From the NCBI GenBank assembly GCA_900318625.1, contig ONLG01000016.1, positions 1 to 34,824 of the forward strand: 34,824 nt of DNA, read 5' to 3'. The position numbers and the translations under genes are program-made. A model generated the notes under the pieces. The model was not told where the DNA came from. It did no database searches and saw only the letters and a list, made by a program, of their open reading frames with translations. Source of the stretch: an uncultured Prevotella sp. Lineage in GTDB: Bacteria; Bacteroidota; Bacteroidia; Bacteroidales; Bacteroidaceae. This document shows, piece by piece, positions 14,691-22,587 of this stretch (position 1 is the stretch's first letter; every line of letters begins with the position of its first letter).

Positions 14691-16364
14691 TCAGTAGCCT
14701 GGGTTCTGCGTGAAGCCGTACAGGTGGTCGATTACCGCGTTCGGAATGGGGAACACTGTGGTGTGCGCATCAGCCTCGGAAGCTAACGGGACACGCTGGT
14801 CGTAAGCCCTATGGAACAGTCCGAAGCGCACAAGGTCGTTCCTTCGCCATCCTTCCCACACCAGTTCGAGCAGTCGCTCGCGCAGTATTGCAGAGAGCTG
14901 CGGCGTCATATTGGGCAGCCCTTCGGTACCCGGTGTGAGGTATGTGGTGAGCTGTGTCAGGTCTATCTTATCCATCTGAGCACGTTTTCTTATCGCATTG
15001 ACCTCAGCAGAGCCGTCGCCGCCGTTGCGTGCCTTGGCCTCAGCCTTCATCAGCAGCACGTCGGCATATCGGAATAGCACGATGTCGTTACTCTGAAGCT
15101 TACCGTCGGCGTATGCCGTCTGGTCTGTTTCATATTTCTTCATGCGTGCTCCTGCTGTCTTCTCATAGGGCGAACCCGTGAGGTCGAGGGCTATCTCCAG
15201 CGGACGATAGTTGAGTTGCTTACCGTCTTCGAGCAGCACAGGCTTGCGATTGATGAACAACGGTCCGGAATAGAAACACCAATCCCAGCGCATATCCTCA
15301 TACTTTGTTCCGTAGCTGAAGGCTTTTGCCGTGGAAAGAGTGGCAGAAGTGCCGTTCCAAGCATCCATACCCAATGCTGCTCCGTGCGCGTAGTGACGCG
15401 AGCGGAACAGATATTGGAACTGATTCTTGTAGAGCATCTTGTCCATAGGTATGGTAAAGATGTTCTCTTTGGACATTTCGTTGTGACGAGAGAAGTTGTA
15501 TGTGTAGTCCGACTCCAGCTCATAGCCATTGTCTTTCAACAAGTCACAATAGTATATGCAAGCTTCCCAAGCGTTTTTTTCACCATCGGGTGTGTCGAAC
15601 GTCATTGTCGAGCCATCAGGCTTAGTGCCCGATGTCCAGTCGTCATTGCAATAAACCTCAGCATTGAGGTAGAGTTTAGCCAGCAGGAAATAAGCCACCG
15701 GGCGCGTCATGCGTCCGTAGTAGTCGCCCTCCAAGCTGCTGTGGTCATTGGAGAGATTGGGAATAGCCTCCTGAAGCTCACTGACGATGAACCTGAACAC
15801 CTCGCTGCGCTTGCTTTGAGCGACCCCACTTACGTCTGTGTCGCTGCCTAATACTATTGGCACGCGTCCGAAGAGATCCATCAGATAGAAGTAGAACATG
15901 GCTCTAACGCCACGCAGCTCAGCATTATACGCCTTAAATTTATCCTCATCTAACAGATTTGCTTTGTCGTTAAGCACCCCGAGGTGGTGGTTGCTAAGCA
16001 TCACCACCTTATAAAGATAGTTCCACGTGGCTTCCAGTATGCTCTCCTCGGCTGTCCAGGTGTGGTTGTAGAGTCCCTGCCACAGTCCTCCGTCGTACCA
16101 GTCGCCGCCGCGCGTGGGCAGCATAGCCTCGTCGGTGGTGAAGGTGTTGAGGTCGTAGACACCGCGTGTGCAGCCTTGCAGTCCCTGACTATCGGCATTT
16201 CCGCCAATGTAGTTGTATATTTCCGCCACTGTGCCAATAACGAGTGTACTGGCGTTCTGGTATGCATCATCAATCGGCAACGACGATTTCGGGTCGTCGT
16301 CCAAGCAGGAAGTGACGGTCAACGAAGCAGCTACAACCGCTGCCATGTATATGTATTGTTTCAT
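14691..16364 (-). CDS. RagB/SusD-family nutrient-binding outer membrane lipoprotein
   Basis: The 557-residue lipoprotein has lipobox TVTSC (Cys20) followed by an acidic LDDDP stretch, the usual surface-export-like signal. The body has SusD tetratricopeptide-like helices, for example YNAELRGVRAMFYFYLMDLF, RPVAYFLLAKLYLNAEVY and DIVLFRYADVLLMKAEAKAR. It ends with the conserved ERLLELVWEGWRRNDLVRF and FPIPNAVI. SusD proteins cap the SusC channel and bind the incoming ligand at the surface. The cognate SusC is the gene at 16934-19690, but a four-helix-bundle gene (16457-16828) lies between them. No hydrolase is linked, so the ligand cannot be predicted. Confidence 0.95.
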   Translation of the reverse strand: MKQYIYMAAVVAASLTVTSCLDDDPKSSLPIDDAYQNASTLVIGTVAEIYNYIGGNADSQGLQGCTRGVYDLNTFTTDEAMLPTRGGDWYDGGLWQGLYNHTWTAEESILEATWNYLYKVVMLSNHHLGVLNDKANLLDEDKFKAYNAELRGVRAMFYFYLMDLFGRVPIVLGSDTDVSGVAQSKRSEVFRFIVSELQEAIPNLSNDHSSLEGDYYGRMTRPVAYFLLAKLYLNAEVYCNDDWTSGTKPDGSTMTFDTPDGEKNAWEACIYYCDLLKDNGYELESDYTYNFSRHNEMSKENIFTIPMDKMLYKNQFQYLFRSRHYAHGAALGMDAWNGTSATLSTAKAFSYGTKYEDMRWDWCFYSGPLFINRKPVLLEDGKQLNYRPLEIALDLTGSPYEKTAGARMKKYETDQTAYADGKLQSNDIVLFRYADVLLMKAEAKARNGGDGSAEVNAIRKRAQMDKIDLTQLTTYLTPGTEGLPNMTPQLSAILRERLLELVWEGWRRNDLVRFGLFHRAYDQRVPLASEADAHTTVFPIPNAVIDHLYGFTQNPGY

Positions 16365-16378
16365 TGTTGTTTAGATTT

Positions 16379-16412
16379 GAGGGGGTGAGAGGTGAGGGGT
16401 TAGGGGTGAGAG
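16379..16412. repeat. G-rich low-complexity repeat flanking the S23-family gene (susD side)
   Basis: The plus strand is a run of GAGGGGGTGAGA and GGTGAGGGGTTAGGGGTG type, built from GGTGAG and GGTTAG words. It is an imperfect inverted counterpart of the tract at 16879-16929. Confidence 0.6.
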
Positions 16413-16456
16413 TATAGTGTCTGCCTCCCTGTTCGCCTCTTGCTCCGTCGCCCCGG

Positions 16457-16828
16457 TCAGTTTGTTATTTTGTTTTCAATTGCTTTTCTCAGGCTAATCA
16501 GCATTTTCGACGCATTGGTCACCTTTGTTTCAATGCCTTGAATTTGCTCTTCACTGATATATTCCAGCATTTCCGCTATTTCCAATTGGCACATCGTTTC
16601 CATCAATGAGCCATAGGCTACTTCAAGGAAGTGTACCCTCTCCTTCTTGGAAAAGCGTCCCATCCCCTCAGCAATGTTTGAGGGAATGGATATAACGGCT
16701 CTGCACAGCTGTGAGGTAAGGCCATATTGTTCGGTCTTTGGAAAGGATTTAGCCAAACTGTAAACATCGGCTACCAATTCTTTTGCAAGGTGGTAGACCT
16801 TGAGCTTCCTATAATAGAAATCTTCCAT
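16457..16828 (-). CDS. Four helix bundle protein (23S rRNA intervening-sequence / S23 family)
   Basis: The 123-residue all-helical protein has the S23 family pattern: YRKLKVYHLAKELVADVY, then FPKTEQYGLTSQLCRAV, SIPSNIAEGMGR, FLEVAYGSLMETMCQL and a C-terminal helix KMLISLRKAIENKI. The family was first named from proteins encoded in rRNA intervening sequences. It includes relatives of Avd, the accessory protein of diversity-generating retroelements. No reverse transcriptase or template repeat is visible here. The gene lies inside a SusC-SusD pair and is bracketed by inverted low-complexity repeats, which suggests a mobile cassette. Its molecular function is unknown. Confidence 0.88.
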   Translation of the reverse strand: MEDFYYRKLKVYHLAKELVADVYSLAKSFPKTEQYGLTSQLCRAVISIPSNIAEGMGRFSKKERVHFLEVAYGSLMETMCQLEIAEMLEYISEEQIQGIETKVTNASKMLISLRKAIENKITN

Positions 16829-16878
16829 TCTACGAATAAGTTATATTTTGCCAACTTACATTCAGCTGAAGTCACTAT

Positions 16879-16929
16879 TCTCTAACCGTCTAACCTCCAA
16901 CCGTCTAACCGTCAAACATCTAATTGTCT
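16879..16929. repeat. Short tandem CTAACCGT-type repeats flanking the S23-family gene (susC side)
   Basis: The tract reads CTAACCGT CTAACCTC CAACCGT CTAACCGT CAAACAT CTAATTGT, a 7-8-bp tandem repeat with decay toward the susC end. On the minus strand it reads GGTTAGACGGTTAGAG towards the S23 gene. Confidence 0.75.
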
Positions 16930-16933
16930 GCCG

Positions 16934-19690
16934 TCAGAACTGTATGCTCACTCCGAGACAGTAGCTGCGGTACGGCGGATAGGTGCGCTTGTCGTCGATA
17001 CCGAGTGTCGGACCCACTGCCGAATAGTTGATCATTGGCGACAGTCCGCTGTAGGCAGTGATGGTAGCGAGGTTGTTCACCGAGAGGCTGAGCCTGAGCG
17101 CGCTTACCACCTTGCCCTTCTTAATCGGAACATTCCATCCCACGGTGACGTAGTCGAAGTTCAGGTAGTTGCCGTTTTCCAGATAATAGTCGGTTGCACG
17201 CTGGTCGTAGATACCCTGCTCGGGAGCTTTGGCAAACACGTTGTAGTCGGGGAACGAACCCATGTTCATGTAAGTGAGAGCCGTTCCGTTGTAAATCTTG
17301 TGTCCGAAGGCACCGTTCATCTGCACCGAGAAGTCGAAATCCTTGTATCTCAGCGATATGTTCGAGCCCAGCAACATCTTCGGCATGGCCTGTCCGGCTA
17401 TGTAACGGTCGCCTCCGTCCTCGAGGTTCACCGTTCCGTTGCCATCCAAGTCGGCTATCTCATACACCTTGCGGCCCTTCTCATCGGTGGTGATGCCGGT
17501 GCAGTGAGGCAGGTAGAACACACCAAGGGGCTGCCCCACAATCTGGTAGACGATGTTGTTGTTGCCCCCGTGGAAGCCTGCTCCGTCGAGCGATCCGAGC
17601 GGTGTGATGTCCGAAGCACGCATATAGGTGCCTTTGTAGTAACCCGAGAGCGAGATGAGGCGGTTCTTCTGGAACGACATATTGACGTTGATGTTGAGTT
17701 CCAGGTCGCGCTTGAGTATCGGCGTGATGCCGAGACCGATTTCAAAACCTTGGTTGCTCATCTTTCCGAGGTTGGCCACCCACTTGTTGTAGGGGAACGG
17801 CGGCACGGGCACTTCGTACTGATAGAGCATATCGCGCGTGCGAGAGTAGTAGTATTCAGCCGTGAGCACCAGTCGGTTGTTCCATGTTCCGACATCGAGG
17901 CCGATGTTGAAGCTCGAGCGTGTCTCCCATTTCAGGTCGGGATTGATGTTGCTCAGCTGTGCAAACGTCACCTGCGGTGTGTCTTCCCAGGGCACCACGC
18001 CCGACGGACGTATGAGCATGAGCGTGTTGTAGGACTCTATTCCGCCCAGGTTTCCGCTCAGACCGTAGCCCGTGCGCAGCTTGAGCATGGTGAGCTGCGG
18101 TATGCTGAAAGTCTTGAGCACGTCCCACGATGCCGACACCGAGGGGAATACGCCCCAGCGGTTGTTGGCTCCGAAGAGCGAGCTGCCATCGGCACGTACC
18201 GTTGCGCTGAGCGTATATGCGTTCAAGAGGGTGTATTCGGCCATGCCAAGGAACGACAGCAGCGATGGCGACTCGTAGTCGCTGCCTGTGTCGCCGTATG
18301 GAATGATGGCTCCGCCGGCCACTCCGTCATAGCCCATGGAGTTGTTGGTGAGTCCTTTCACGGTGGTCCAGTAGCCGCGGCGCATACCCCGGTGATATTC
18401 GGCCAGGGCGGTGGCAGAGAGCTTGTGGATTCCCCACTGGTTGCTGAAGTTCACCATCAGGTTGCCCAACCAGTCCTCATACTTCTCTTCCTTGCGCATT
18501 ATCTTGCCGTCGCCAGAGGTCCATGTGGGCTGGAACTCATTGTTGGCTATGCTCGAATTGCTGTATGAGCCGAAGGCTTTCACGTGGAAAGAAGGCTGCA
18601 TCGAGGCATCGCGGCCCTCGATGGCTATGTAGCGGCTCAGGTCGAAGTCCAGTCCGAGGTGGGTATTCACGGTCTGCTGCCGCTCGTGCTTCTTGTCTTC
18701 GAGCAATGCTCCCGGCGGATTTATCTGCGAGGCATTGGCATTTCGCTGCCACCCGGTTTTCTTAGAGCCGAACGGAAGGCTCGGGTTCTGCGCGGCAGCA
18801 GAGTAGAACAGCTTCTGCTGGTCGTAGATATACTCGTTGCGCTGCGTGCTGGCAAACATTCCCAGGTCGATGGCAAGCAGGTCGCTGAAGGCTTTTTGCT
18901 GCAGGTCTACCTTGGCGGTGAAGGTCTGGTACTTGTTCACACGCACCACGGTGTTGTGGTCCATGAAGCCCAACGAGGCGCGATAGTTGCTCTTCTCGTT
19001 GCCGCCACTGAAGGCTATGTGGTGGTTCTGCACGAGTCCCGTGCGCGTTATGCCGCGCTGGAAGTCGGTGTCTTCCGTTCCGCGCGTCATGGAGGTCAGC
19101 CCCAGACGGTCGGCAGTGGCAAGATAGTCGGCTGCCTTGAGCATATTGAGTGTCTTGAACACGCGCTCGAAGCCCATGTTGGTGTCGTAGGCTATCTGGA
19201 ATTTCTGGTTCTTACCTTTCTTAGTAGACACAACAATCACACCGCTGGCACCTCGCGAGCCGAAGGGTGCCGTCTCGGCAGCGTTCTTCAAGATGGTGAA
19301 ACTCTCGATGTCGGCAGGATAGATGCCTATGAGGGTGGTCAGGTCGCTGTAAACCCCGTCGATGATTACCAACGGGTCGTTGCCGCCGGTCAGTGAAGTG
19401 GTACCACGCACACGCACCGACGAGAGCATGGCCATTCGGTCGGCAGCCGACGAAACCACAACGCCGGCAGCCTGGCCTGCGAGTTCGTTCACGGAGTTAG
19501 TAACCAATCCTTTCTTCAAATGGTCGGCATCGATGAAGTCCACTGAGCCGTTGCCGGGCAGAGTGGTGCTGACGATGCCCGTGCTGTCGCCTTGCGAAGC
19601 ACGATGAGTACGCTGCTCCGAGCCAACTGTCTGCGAAGTGGCAGCGCCGGAGAAGGCAAAGGCAGCAAGCAAAGTTAGATAGATTTTCAT
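16934..19690 (-). CDS. SusC/RagA-family TonB-dependent outer membrane receptor, short form
   Basis: The 918-residue protein has a signal peptide (MKIYLTLLAAFAFSGAATS). The plug domain begins early: NELAGQAAGVVVSS, then SSVRVRGTTSLTGGNDPLVI, IIDGVYSDL, then DIESFTILKNAAETAPFGSR and GASGVIVVSTKKGK. A 22-strand barrel follows, ending RSYCLGVSIQF. It lacks the roughly 80-residue carboxypeptidase-regulatory-like domain that precedes the plug in most SusC proteins, including the second one here (26171-29530). SusC transports SusD-bound ligands using TonB energy. The -7 element TAACTTTG at 19785-19792 gives a leader of about 90 nt and would drive susC, the S23-family gene and susD. Confidence 0.95.
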   Translation of the reverse strand: MKIYLTLLAAFAFSGAATSQTVGSEQRTHRASQGDSTGIVSTTLPGNGSVDFIDADHLKKGLVTNSVNELAGQAAGVVVSSAADRMAMLSSVRVRGTTSLTGGNDPLVIIDGVYSDLTTLIGIYPADIESFTILKNAAETAPFGSRGASGVIVVSTKKGKNQKFQIAYDTNMGFERVFKTLNMLKAADYLATADRLGLTSMTRGTEDTDFQRGITRTGLVQNHHIAFSGGNEKSNYRASLGFMDHNTVVRVNKYQTFTAKVDLQQKAFSDLLAIDLGMFASTQRNEYIYDQQKLFYSAAAQNPSLPFGSKKTGWQRNANASQINPPGALLEDKKHERQQTVNTHLGLDFDLSRYIAIEGRDASMQPSFHVKAFGSYSNSSIANNEFQPTWTSGDGKIMRKEEKYEDWLGNLMVNFSNQWGIHKLSATALAEYHRGMRRGYWTTVKGLTNNSMGYDGVAGGAIIPYGDTGSDYESPSLLSFLGMAEYTLLNAYTLSATVRADGSSLFGANNRWGVFPSVSASWDVLKTFSIPQLTMLKLRTGYGLSGNLGGIESYNTLMLIRPSGVVPWEDTPQVTFAQLSNINPDLKWETRSSFNIGLDVGTWNNRLVLTAEYYYSRTRDMLYQYEVPVPPFPYNKWVANLGKMSNQGFEIGLGITPILKRDLELNINVNMSFQKNRLISLSGYYKGTYMRASDITPLGSLDGAGFHGGNNNIVYQIVGQPLGVFYLPHCTGITTDEKGRKVYEIADLDGNGTVNLEDGGDRYIAGQAMPKMLLGSNISLRYKDFDFSVQMNGAFGHKIYNGTALTYMNMGSFPDYNVFAKAPEQGIYDQRATDYYLENGNYLNFDYVTVGWNVPIKKGKVVSALRLSLSVNNLATITAYSGLSPMINYSAVGPTLGIDDKRTYPPYRSYCLGVSIQF

Positions 19691-19784
19691 AATGGTAGTG
19701 TTCAGATGATTGTCAAGGTAGTTTCATAGTTAATTTGGGAACCGCAGGCGCAACGCGCAGAAACGCTGATGCCGACTACTCGGA

Positions 19785-19792
19785 CAAAGTTA
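19785..19792 (-). promoter_or_regulatory. Predicted -7 element of the first susC operon
   Basis: TAACTTTG on the minus strand matches TAnnTTTG. TTTG boxes lie 16 and 23 bp upstream, neither at the ideal distance. Confidence 0.55.
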
Positions 19793-20004
19793 GTTAATTT
19801 ATTTTAAACAAACCGCAAAAAGCGCAATATTTTTTCACAATTGCGAAACATCCTTACAACAAAGCCTTAAAAAGCCGATTATTTGGCAACGAATGAGCGG
19901 TCGAAGCCACACAGCTGAGTTTTTACGGCCCGAAACAGCCCTGTAGTGTGCCTTAACGGGACTGGAAGTCACCCGACCGCTATCTCCCCTGCCCTTCCCA
20001 CGTG

Positions 20005-20136
20005 CTCCGTAAGTTTTCTCCGGATGCCTTGGAGCAACCTTACAGAGCCCTTGGAGCGATGCTCCAGCTATCCCGTAGCAATGTTACGGGGCTGCTGGAG
20101 AAAGTTTACAGCCCCCTTGGGAGAAATGTTAAAACA
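20005..20136. repeat. Degenerate tandem repeat of about 22-24 bp in a long non-coding gap
   Basis: Five loose units share the words TTGGAGcAA and gTTACagcC. Examples are CCTTGGAGCAACCTTACAGA, CCCTTGGAGCGATGCTCCAG, TCCCGTAGCAATGTTACGGG, GCTGGAGAAAGTTTACAGCC and CCTTGGGAGAAATGTTAAAA. They lie in the 19691-20486 gap, which also contains the susC promoter and the ddh terminator. I see no credible gene in the gap. Confidence 0.5.
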
Positions 20137-20370
20137 CCGCAACGCGTTCATTTTCTGCCCATTACATAGTGCAGCACACCTTCCGTGAAAAGGAGAAGAG
20201 GTATGCGAGCCATTGCTGAAGAAGCTCGGACGAACGCTTTTCGGCAACGGGCAAAACGACCGCTGACTGCCGAAAGAGGAAGCCAACGGGCTTGAATATC
20301 GAACAGAAAGTGGCTTTTTCCTCCACTGCAAACGAATTTCTGCGAACGCGGACTGACGTTTCTGCACAGA

Positions 20371-20417
20371 AAAAGGCTGTTTGCGGCTCTGAATTATCAT
20401 TTCCGCAACAGCCTTTT
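20371..20417 (-). terminator. Terminator of ddh
   Basis: The stem AAAAGGCTGTTTGCGG (20371-20386) pairs with CCGCAACAGCCTTTT (20403-20417), with a single bulged T. Read on the minus strand, 70 bp after the ddh stop, it ends in a TTTTT run. Confidence 0.8.
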
Positions 20418-20486
20418 ATCAGCACTTTTATTTTACAATCGCCCCGCCGCAGATGATTTTTCTCTGCGATGCCGGGGACGAAATGC

Positions 20487-21386
20487 TTACACGAGATGTC
20501 CGATAAGGTCCTCGCGCTCGCCGGGAAGCATATCGATGACTGGTATCTCAACCATGGTGTAGCATCCGGGCTGCAGGCGCATCGACGCGCGAGCCACGTT
20601 GACGAGCACCTGAGCGGTCAGGGCGGGATTGTTGATGCTCATGTTGAACTCCAGGCGCTGGTTCTGGGTCTTGCCCGACACACCTTTGCGCACGAGGTTC
20701 ACGCCGTGGCCCATGTCCTTAACGTCGTCGACCGACGGCACTGCGAACACGTGGGTCTCGTCGTTGGCGAAGTATGGGTCGGCCTTGATCAGCTTTGTCA
20801 CCTCTTCGAGCGACGCGCCGTCCTCGAGTTCCACGTAAACCATGCGGCGGTGGATGCCTTCGCCCAAGGGGATGGTCATCGAAAGGGCATCCTTAACGCC
20901 CTCTTTGCTGCGCACACACACGCTGTGGCCCATCGACATTCCGGGGCCGAAGTTGGTGTACGACAGTCCTTTGGGGGTGAGGCTCTGCATCAGCGTGCGC
21001 ACGATGGAGTCGCTTCCCGGATCCCATCCGGCTGCGATAACGCTCACACGACCGTTCTCCTGGCAGATGGGCATCATCTCGCGGCGGTAGTCTACTATGC
21101 TGGTGTGGATGTCGAACGAGTCAACGGTGTTTATTCCCATAGGAATTATCATCTTGGCATACTCCGGGCACTTGCGTGTCGGGGTGGCAAGGATAGCCAC
21201 GTCGACGTCGCTGAGCTCGCTGATGTCGCTAACGACATTGTAGGCAGCCAGCTCCTGAGGCTTGTTGGCACTGCCGCTGCGACGCACGATGCCTGCTATC
21301 TCAAAGTCGGCAGAGGCTTCGAGGGCCTCAACCGCGAAACGTCCGATGTTGCCGTAGCCCACTACGGCGGCTCTGATCTTCTTCAT
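20487..21386 (-). CDS. ddh: meso-Diaminopimelate D-dehydrogenase
   Basis: The 299-residue NADP-dependent cytoplasmic enzyme makes meso-diaminopimelate in one step from tetrahydrodipicolinate and ammonia, for lysine and peptidoglycan. The nucleotide-binding motif VVGYGNIGRFAVEAL is at the N terminus. It is followed by VDVAILATPTR, TVDSFDIHTSI, IAAGWDPGSDSIVR and the substrate-pocket region FGPGMSMGHSVCVRS, as in Corynebacterium-type Ddh. The dimerisation region NMSINNPALTAQVLV is present. It is slightly shorter than the Corynebacterium enzyme (about 320) and apparently monocistronic. Its -7 element is at 21428-21435 and its terminator at 20371-20417. Confidence 0.93.
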   Translation of the reverse strand: MKKIRAAVVGYGNIGRFAVEALEASADFEIAGIVRRSGSANKPQELAAYNVVSDISELSDVDVAILATPTRKCPEYAKMIIPMGINTVDSFDIHTSIVDYRREMMPICQENGRVSVIAAGWDPGSDSIVRTLMQSLTPKGLSYTNFGPGMSMGHSVCVRSKEGVKDALSMTIPLGEGIHRRMVYVELEDGASLEEVTKLIKADPYFANDETHVFAVPSVDDVKDMGHGVNLVRKGVSGKTQNQRLEFNMSINNPALTAQVLVNVARASMRLQPGCYTMVEIPVIDMLPGEREDLIGHLV

Positions 21387-21427
21387 ACGATTATGTTTTT
21401 TAGTTTACTATTTTGCGTTTTCGCTTG

Positions 21428-21435
21428 CAAAAGTA
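21428..21435 (-). promoter_or_regulatory. Predicted -7 element of ddh
   Basis: TACTTTTG on the minus strand matches TAnnTTTG and gives a leader of about 35 nt. No clear -33 box is seen. Confidence 0.5.
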
Positions 21436-21611
21436 CTGCTTTCTTGATAAATAAATAACATTTAGCAAGGAAATTTACCATGAAACCTTACTTTTAGGTA
21501 ACTGCCAGCCGTCTTGCCTACATTTTGCCACTTCTCCGGCGTAGCTTATAGTTCGTGCGAATAATTCATTTTTATACCTATCTTCCTTGCATTACTTTGA
21601 ATTCAATTTGC

Positions 21612-21619
21612 TATCTTTG
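21612..21619 (+). promoter_or_regulatory. Predicted -7 element of the HEPN/MNT pair
   Basis: TATCTTTG matches TAnnTTTG, with CTTGC about 22 bp upstream. Transcription from about 21626 excludes the in-frame ATG at 21587 and supports 21647. Confidence 0.55.
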
Positions 21620-21646
21620 TGGCATCAACCAACAAAACCACAAGGA

Positions 21647-22057
21647 ATGAACAAGAGAAACGTTGCGGAGAAATGGTTGGAACAAGTTGAAGAAGACTTG
21701 CTCGCAGCCGAAGCTCTTTACAAAAGTGGTCGTTGGCTTTACATCGGGTTTATGTGCCATCAGGCTATAGAGAAGTTAATCAAAGCCTATTGGATTATCA
21801 GCTGCGACAACGAACCGCTATACATCCACAACCACTTCCGACTGCTGGAAGGATGCGGTCTCAAAGACGAACTGACCAGCGAACAACGAAGGTTTATTGA
21901 GATAATGAGTCCGATGTATATTGCAGCTCGCTACCCGGAGCACAAGGCGCGAGTGGCACGTATGCTCAACGAGAGTGGCTCACTATACATCATAGAGGAA
22001 ACTAAAAAATTCAAGCAATGGATACTCCAAAAGTGCTTTCCCGAAACGAAGCAATAG
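21647..22057 (+). CDS. HEPN domain protein
   Basis: The 136-residue helical protein has the HEPN layout: AEKWLEQVEEDLLAAEALYKSGRW near the N terminus, then IGFMCHQAIEKLIKAYWI, then HNHFRLLEGCGL, and AARYPEHKARVARML towards the end. HEPN proteins paired with minimal nucleotidyltransferases form toxin-antitoxin or modification pairs. The canonical RNase motif R-x4-6-H (RxxxxHxY in HepT) is not apparent; only RYPEH is present, so toxicity cannot be assumed. The reading frame overlaps the next gene by 40 bp. I start at 21647 (MNKRNVAEKW) because the predicted promoter lies just upstream of it. Confidence 0.85.
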   Translation: MNKRNVAEKWLEQVEEDLLAAEALYKSGRWLYIGFMCHQAIEKLIKAYWIISCDNEPLYIHNHFRLLEGCGLKDELTSEQRRFIEIMSPMYIAARYPEHKARVARMLNESGSLYIIEETKKFKQWILQKCFPETKQ

Positions 22058-22338
22058 ACCTTGTGAAACAATATAAACGCGTCATTGCCCCTCGGTTTGC
22101 TGAAACTCCGAAGGTATATCTTTATGGTTCCTACTCCAAAGGGCATCCGGGACCGTGGAGCGACATTGACGTTGCGGTTGTTGTAAACAACATTCAAGAC
22201 GAAGAATGGCTCGAAAAGTCTGCCGACTTGTGGCACGACATTGACAAAGTGAGCGTTCTCATTGAGCCTGTGCTGATAGTAAGCGGCGAAGACACTATGC
22301 TCTATCAAGACATTTTGCGCACAGGAGTAGCGGTTTAG
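22018..22338 (+). CDS. Minimal nucleotidyltransferase (MNT), HEPN partner
   Basis: The 106-residue nucleotidyltransferase has VYLYGSYSKGHPGPWSDIDVAVV, which contains the GSxxxG and DxD catalytic residues, and a later acidic stretch VSVLIEPVLI. In characterised MntA-HepT modules the MNT protein adds AMP to a HEPN tyrosine and neutralises it. The start lies 40 bp inside the HEPN gene in another frame, a tight coupling typical of such pairs. It is a second nucleotidyltransferase cassette, distinct from the one at 10865-11589. After it, 22339-22428 holds no gene. Confidence 0.85.
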   Translation: MDTPKVLSRNEAIDLVKQYKRVIAPRFAETPKVYLYGSYSKGHPGPWSDIDVAVVVNNIQDEEWLEKSADLWHDIDKVSVLIEPVLIVSGEDTMLYQDILRTGVAV

Positions 22339-22405
22339 TGATCGAAAAACACCATGACAAAAACCAACACGCCTTAAAACAGGCATAAAAAAGCAAGTTT
22401 TTTGC

Positions 22406-22436
22406 ATTGCATTACACCCGTTTTTTGTTAACTTTG
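22406..22436 (+). promoter_or_regulatory. corA promoter (ATTG, N19, TAACTTTG)
   Basis: TAACTTTG at 22429-22436 matches TAnnTTTG, with ATTG 19 bp upstream (22406-22409). Transcription would begin near 22443, leaving an unusually long leader of about 145 nt before corA. Confidence 0.65.
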
Positions 22437-22442
22437 CACACG

Positions 22443-22587
22443 CAGAAAGCCCGCAGCGGGCTACACCTTATTTAATATATAACACATCATGGACGACTAT
22501 CACGCGGAAACATTCAATCTTCTGGCGTGAGGACATGACCCTCGGCGGTTAGTCCTCGCACCACAATCATGCACGGAGGACCAACCA
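22443..22587 (+). promoter_or_regulatory. corA leader with two mutually exclusive hairpins and a masked Shine-Dalgarno
   Basis: The leader opens with a perfect 6-bp hairpin (22448-22462, AGCCCG-CAG-CGGGCT). GGTTAGTCCTC (22547-22557) can pair with GAGGACCAACC (22576-22586) at ten of eleven positions, burying the Shine-Dalgarno GGAGGA (22575-22580). Alternatively GTGAGGAC (22527-22534) can pair with GTCCTCGC (22552-22559), 8 bp with one G-U, freeing it. The shared strand makes the two folds exclusive. The stop codon of a 13-codon ORF overlaps the upstream arm. The pairing is seen directly; control of CorA is inferred. Confidence 0.6.
22489..22530 (+). CDS. Possible leader peptide upstream of corA (13 codons)
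   Basis: The frame ATG GAC GAC TAT ... GCG TGA encodes MDDYHAETFNLLA. The TGA (22528-22530) lies within the 5' arm of the anti-sequestering hairpin, so a ribosome ending here would influence which hairpin forms. The frame is the same as corA and no other stop lies between, so a relic N-terminal extension cannot be fully excluded. A further five-codon ORF (MTLGG) lies at 22535-22552. No Shine-Dalgarno precedes either. Confidence 0.4.
   Translation: MDDYHAETFNLLA

Noticed and set aside
16457-16828. Diversity-generating retroelement built around the Avd-like S23 protein
   Set aside because: No reverse transcriptase, template repeat or variable repeat is visible within the window.
20068-20551. 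Minus-strand ORFs of 110 and 129 codons beside ddh
   Set aside because: They cross the ddh terminator, and the longer one also enters the ddh coding region. No signal peptide, promoter or family pattern.
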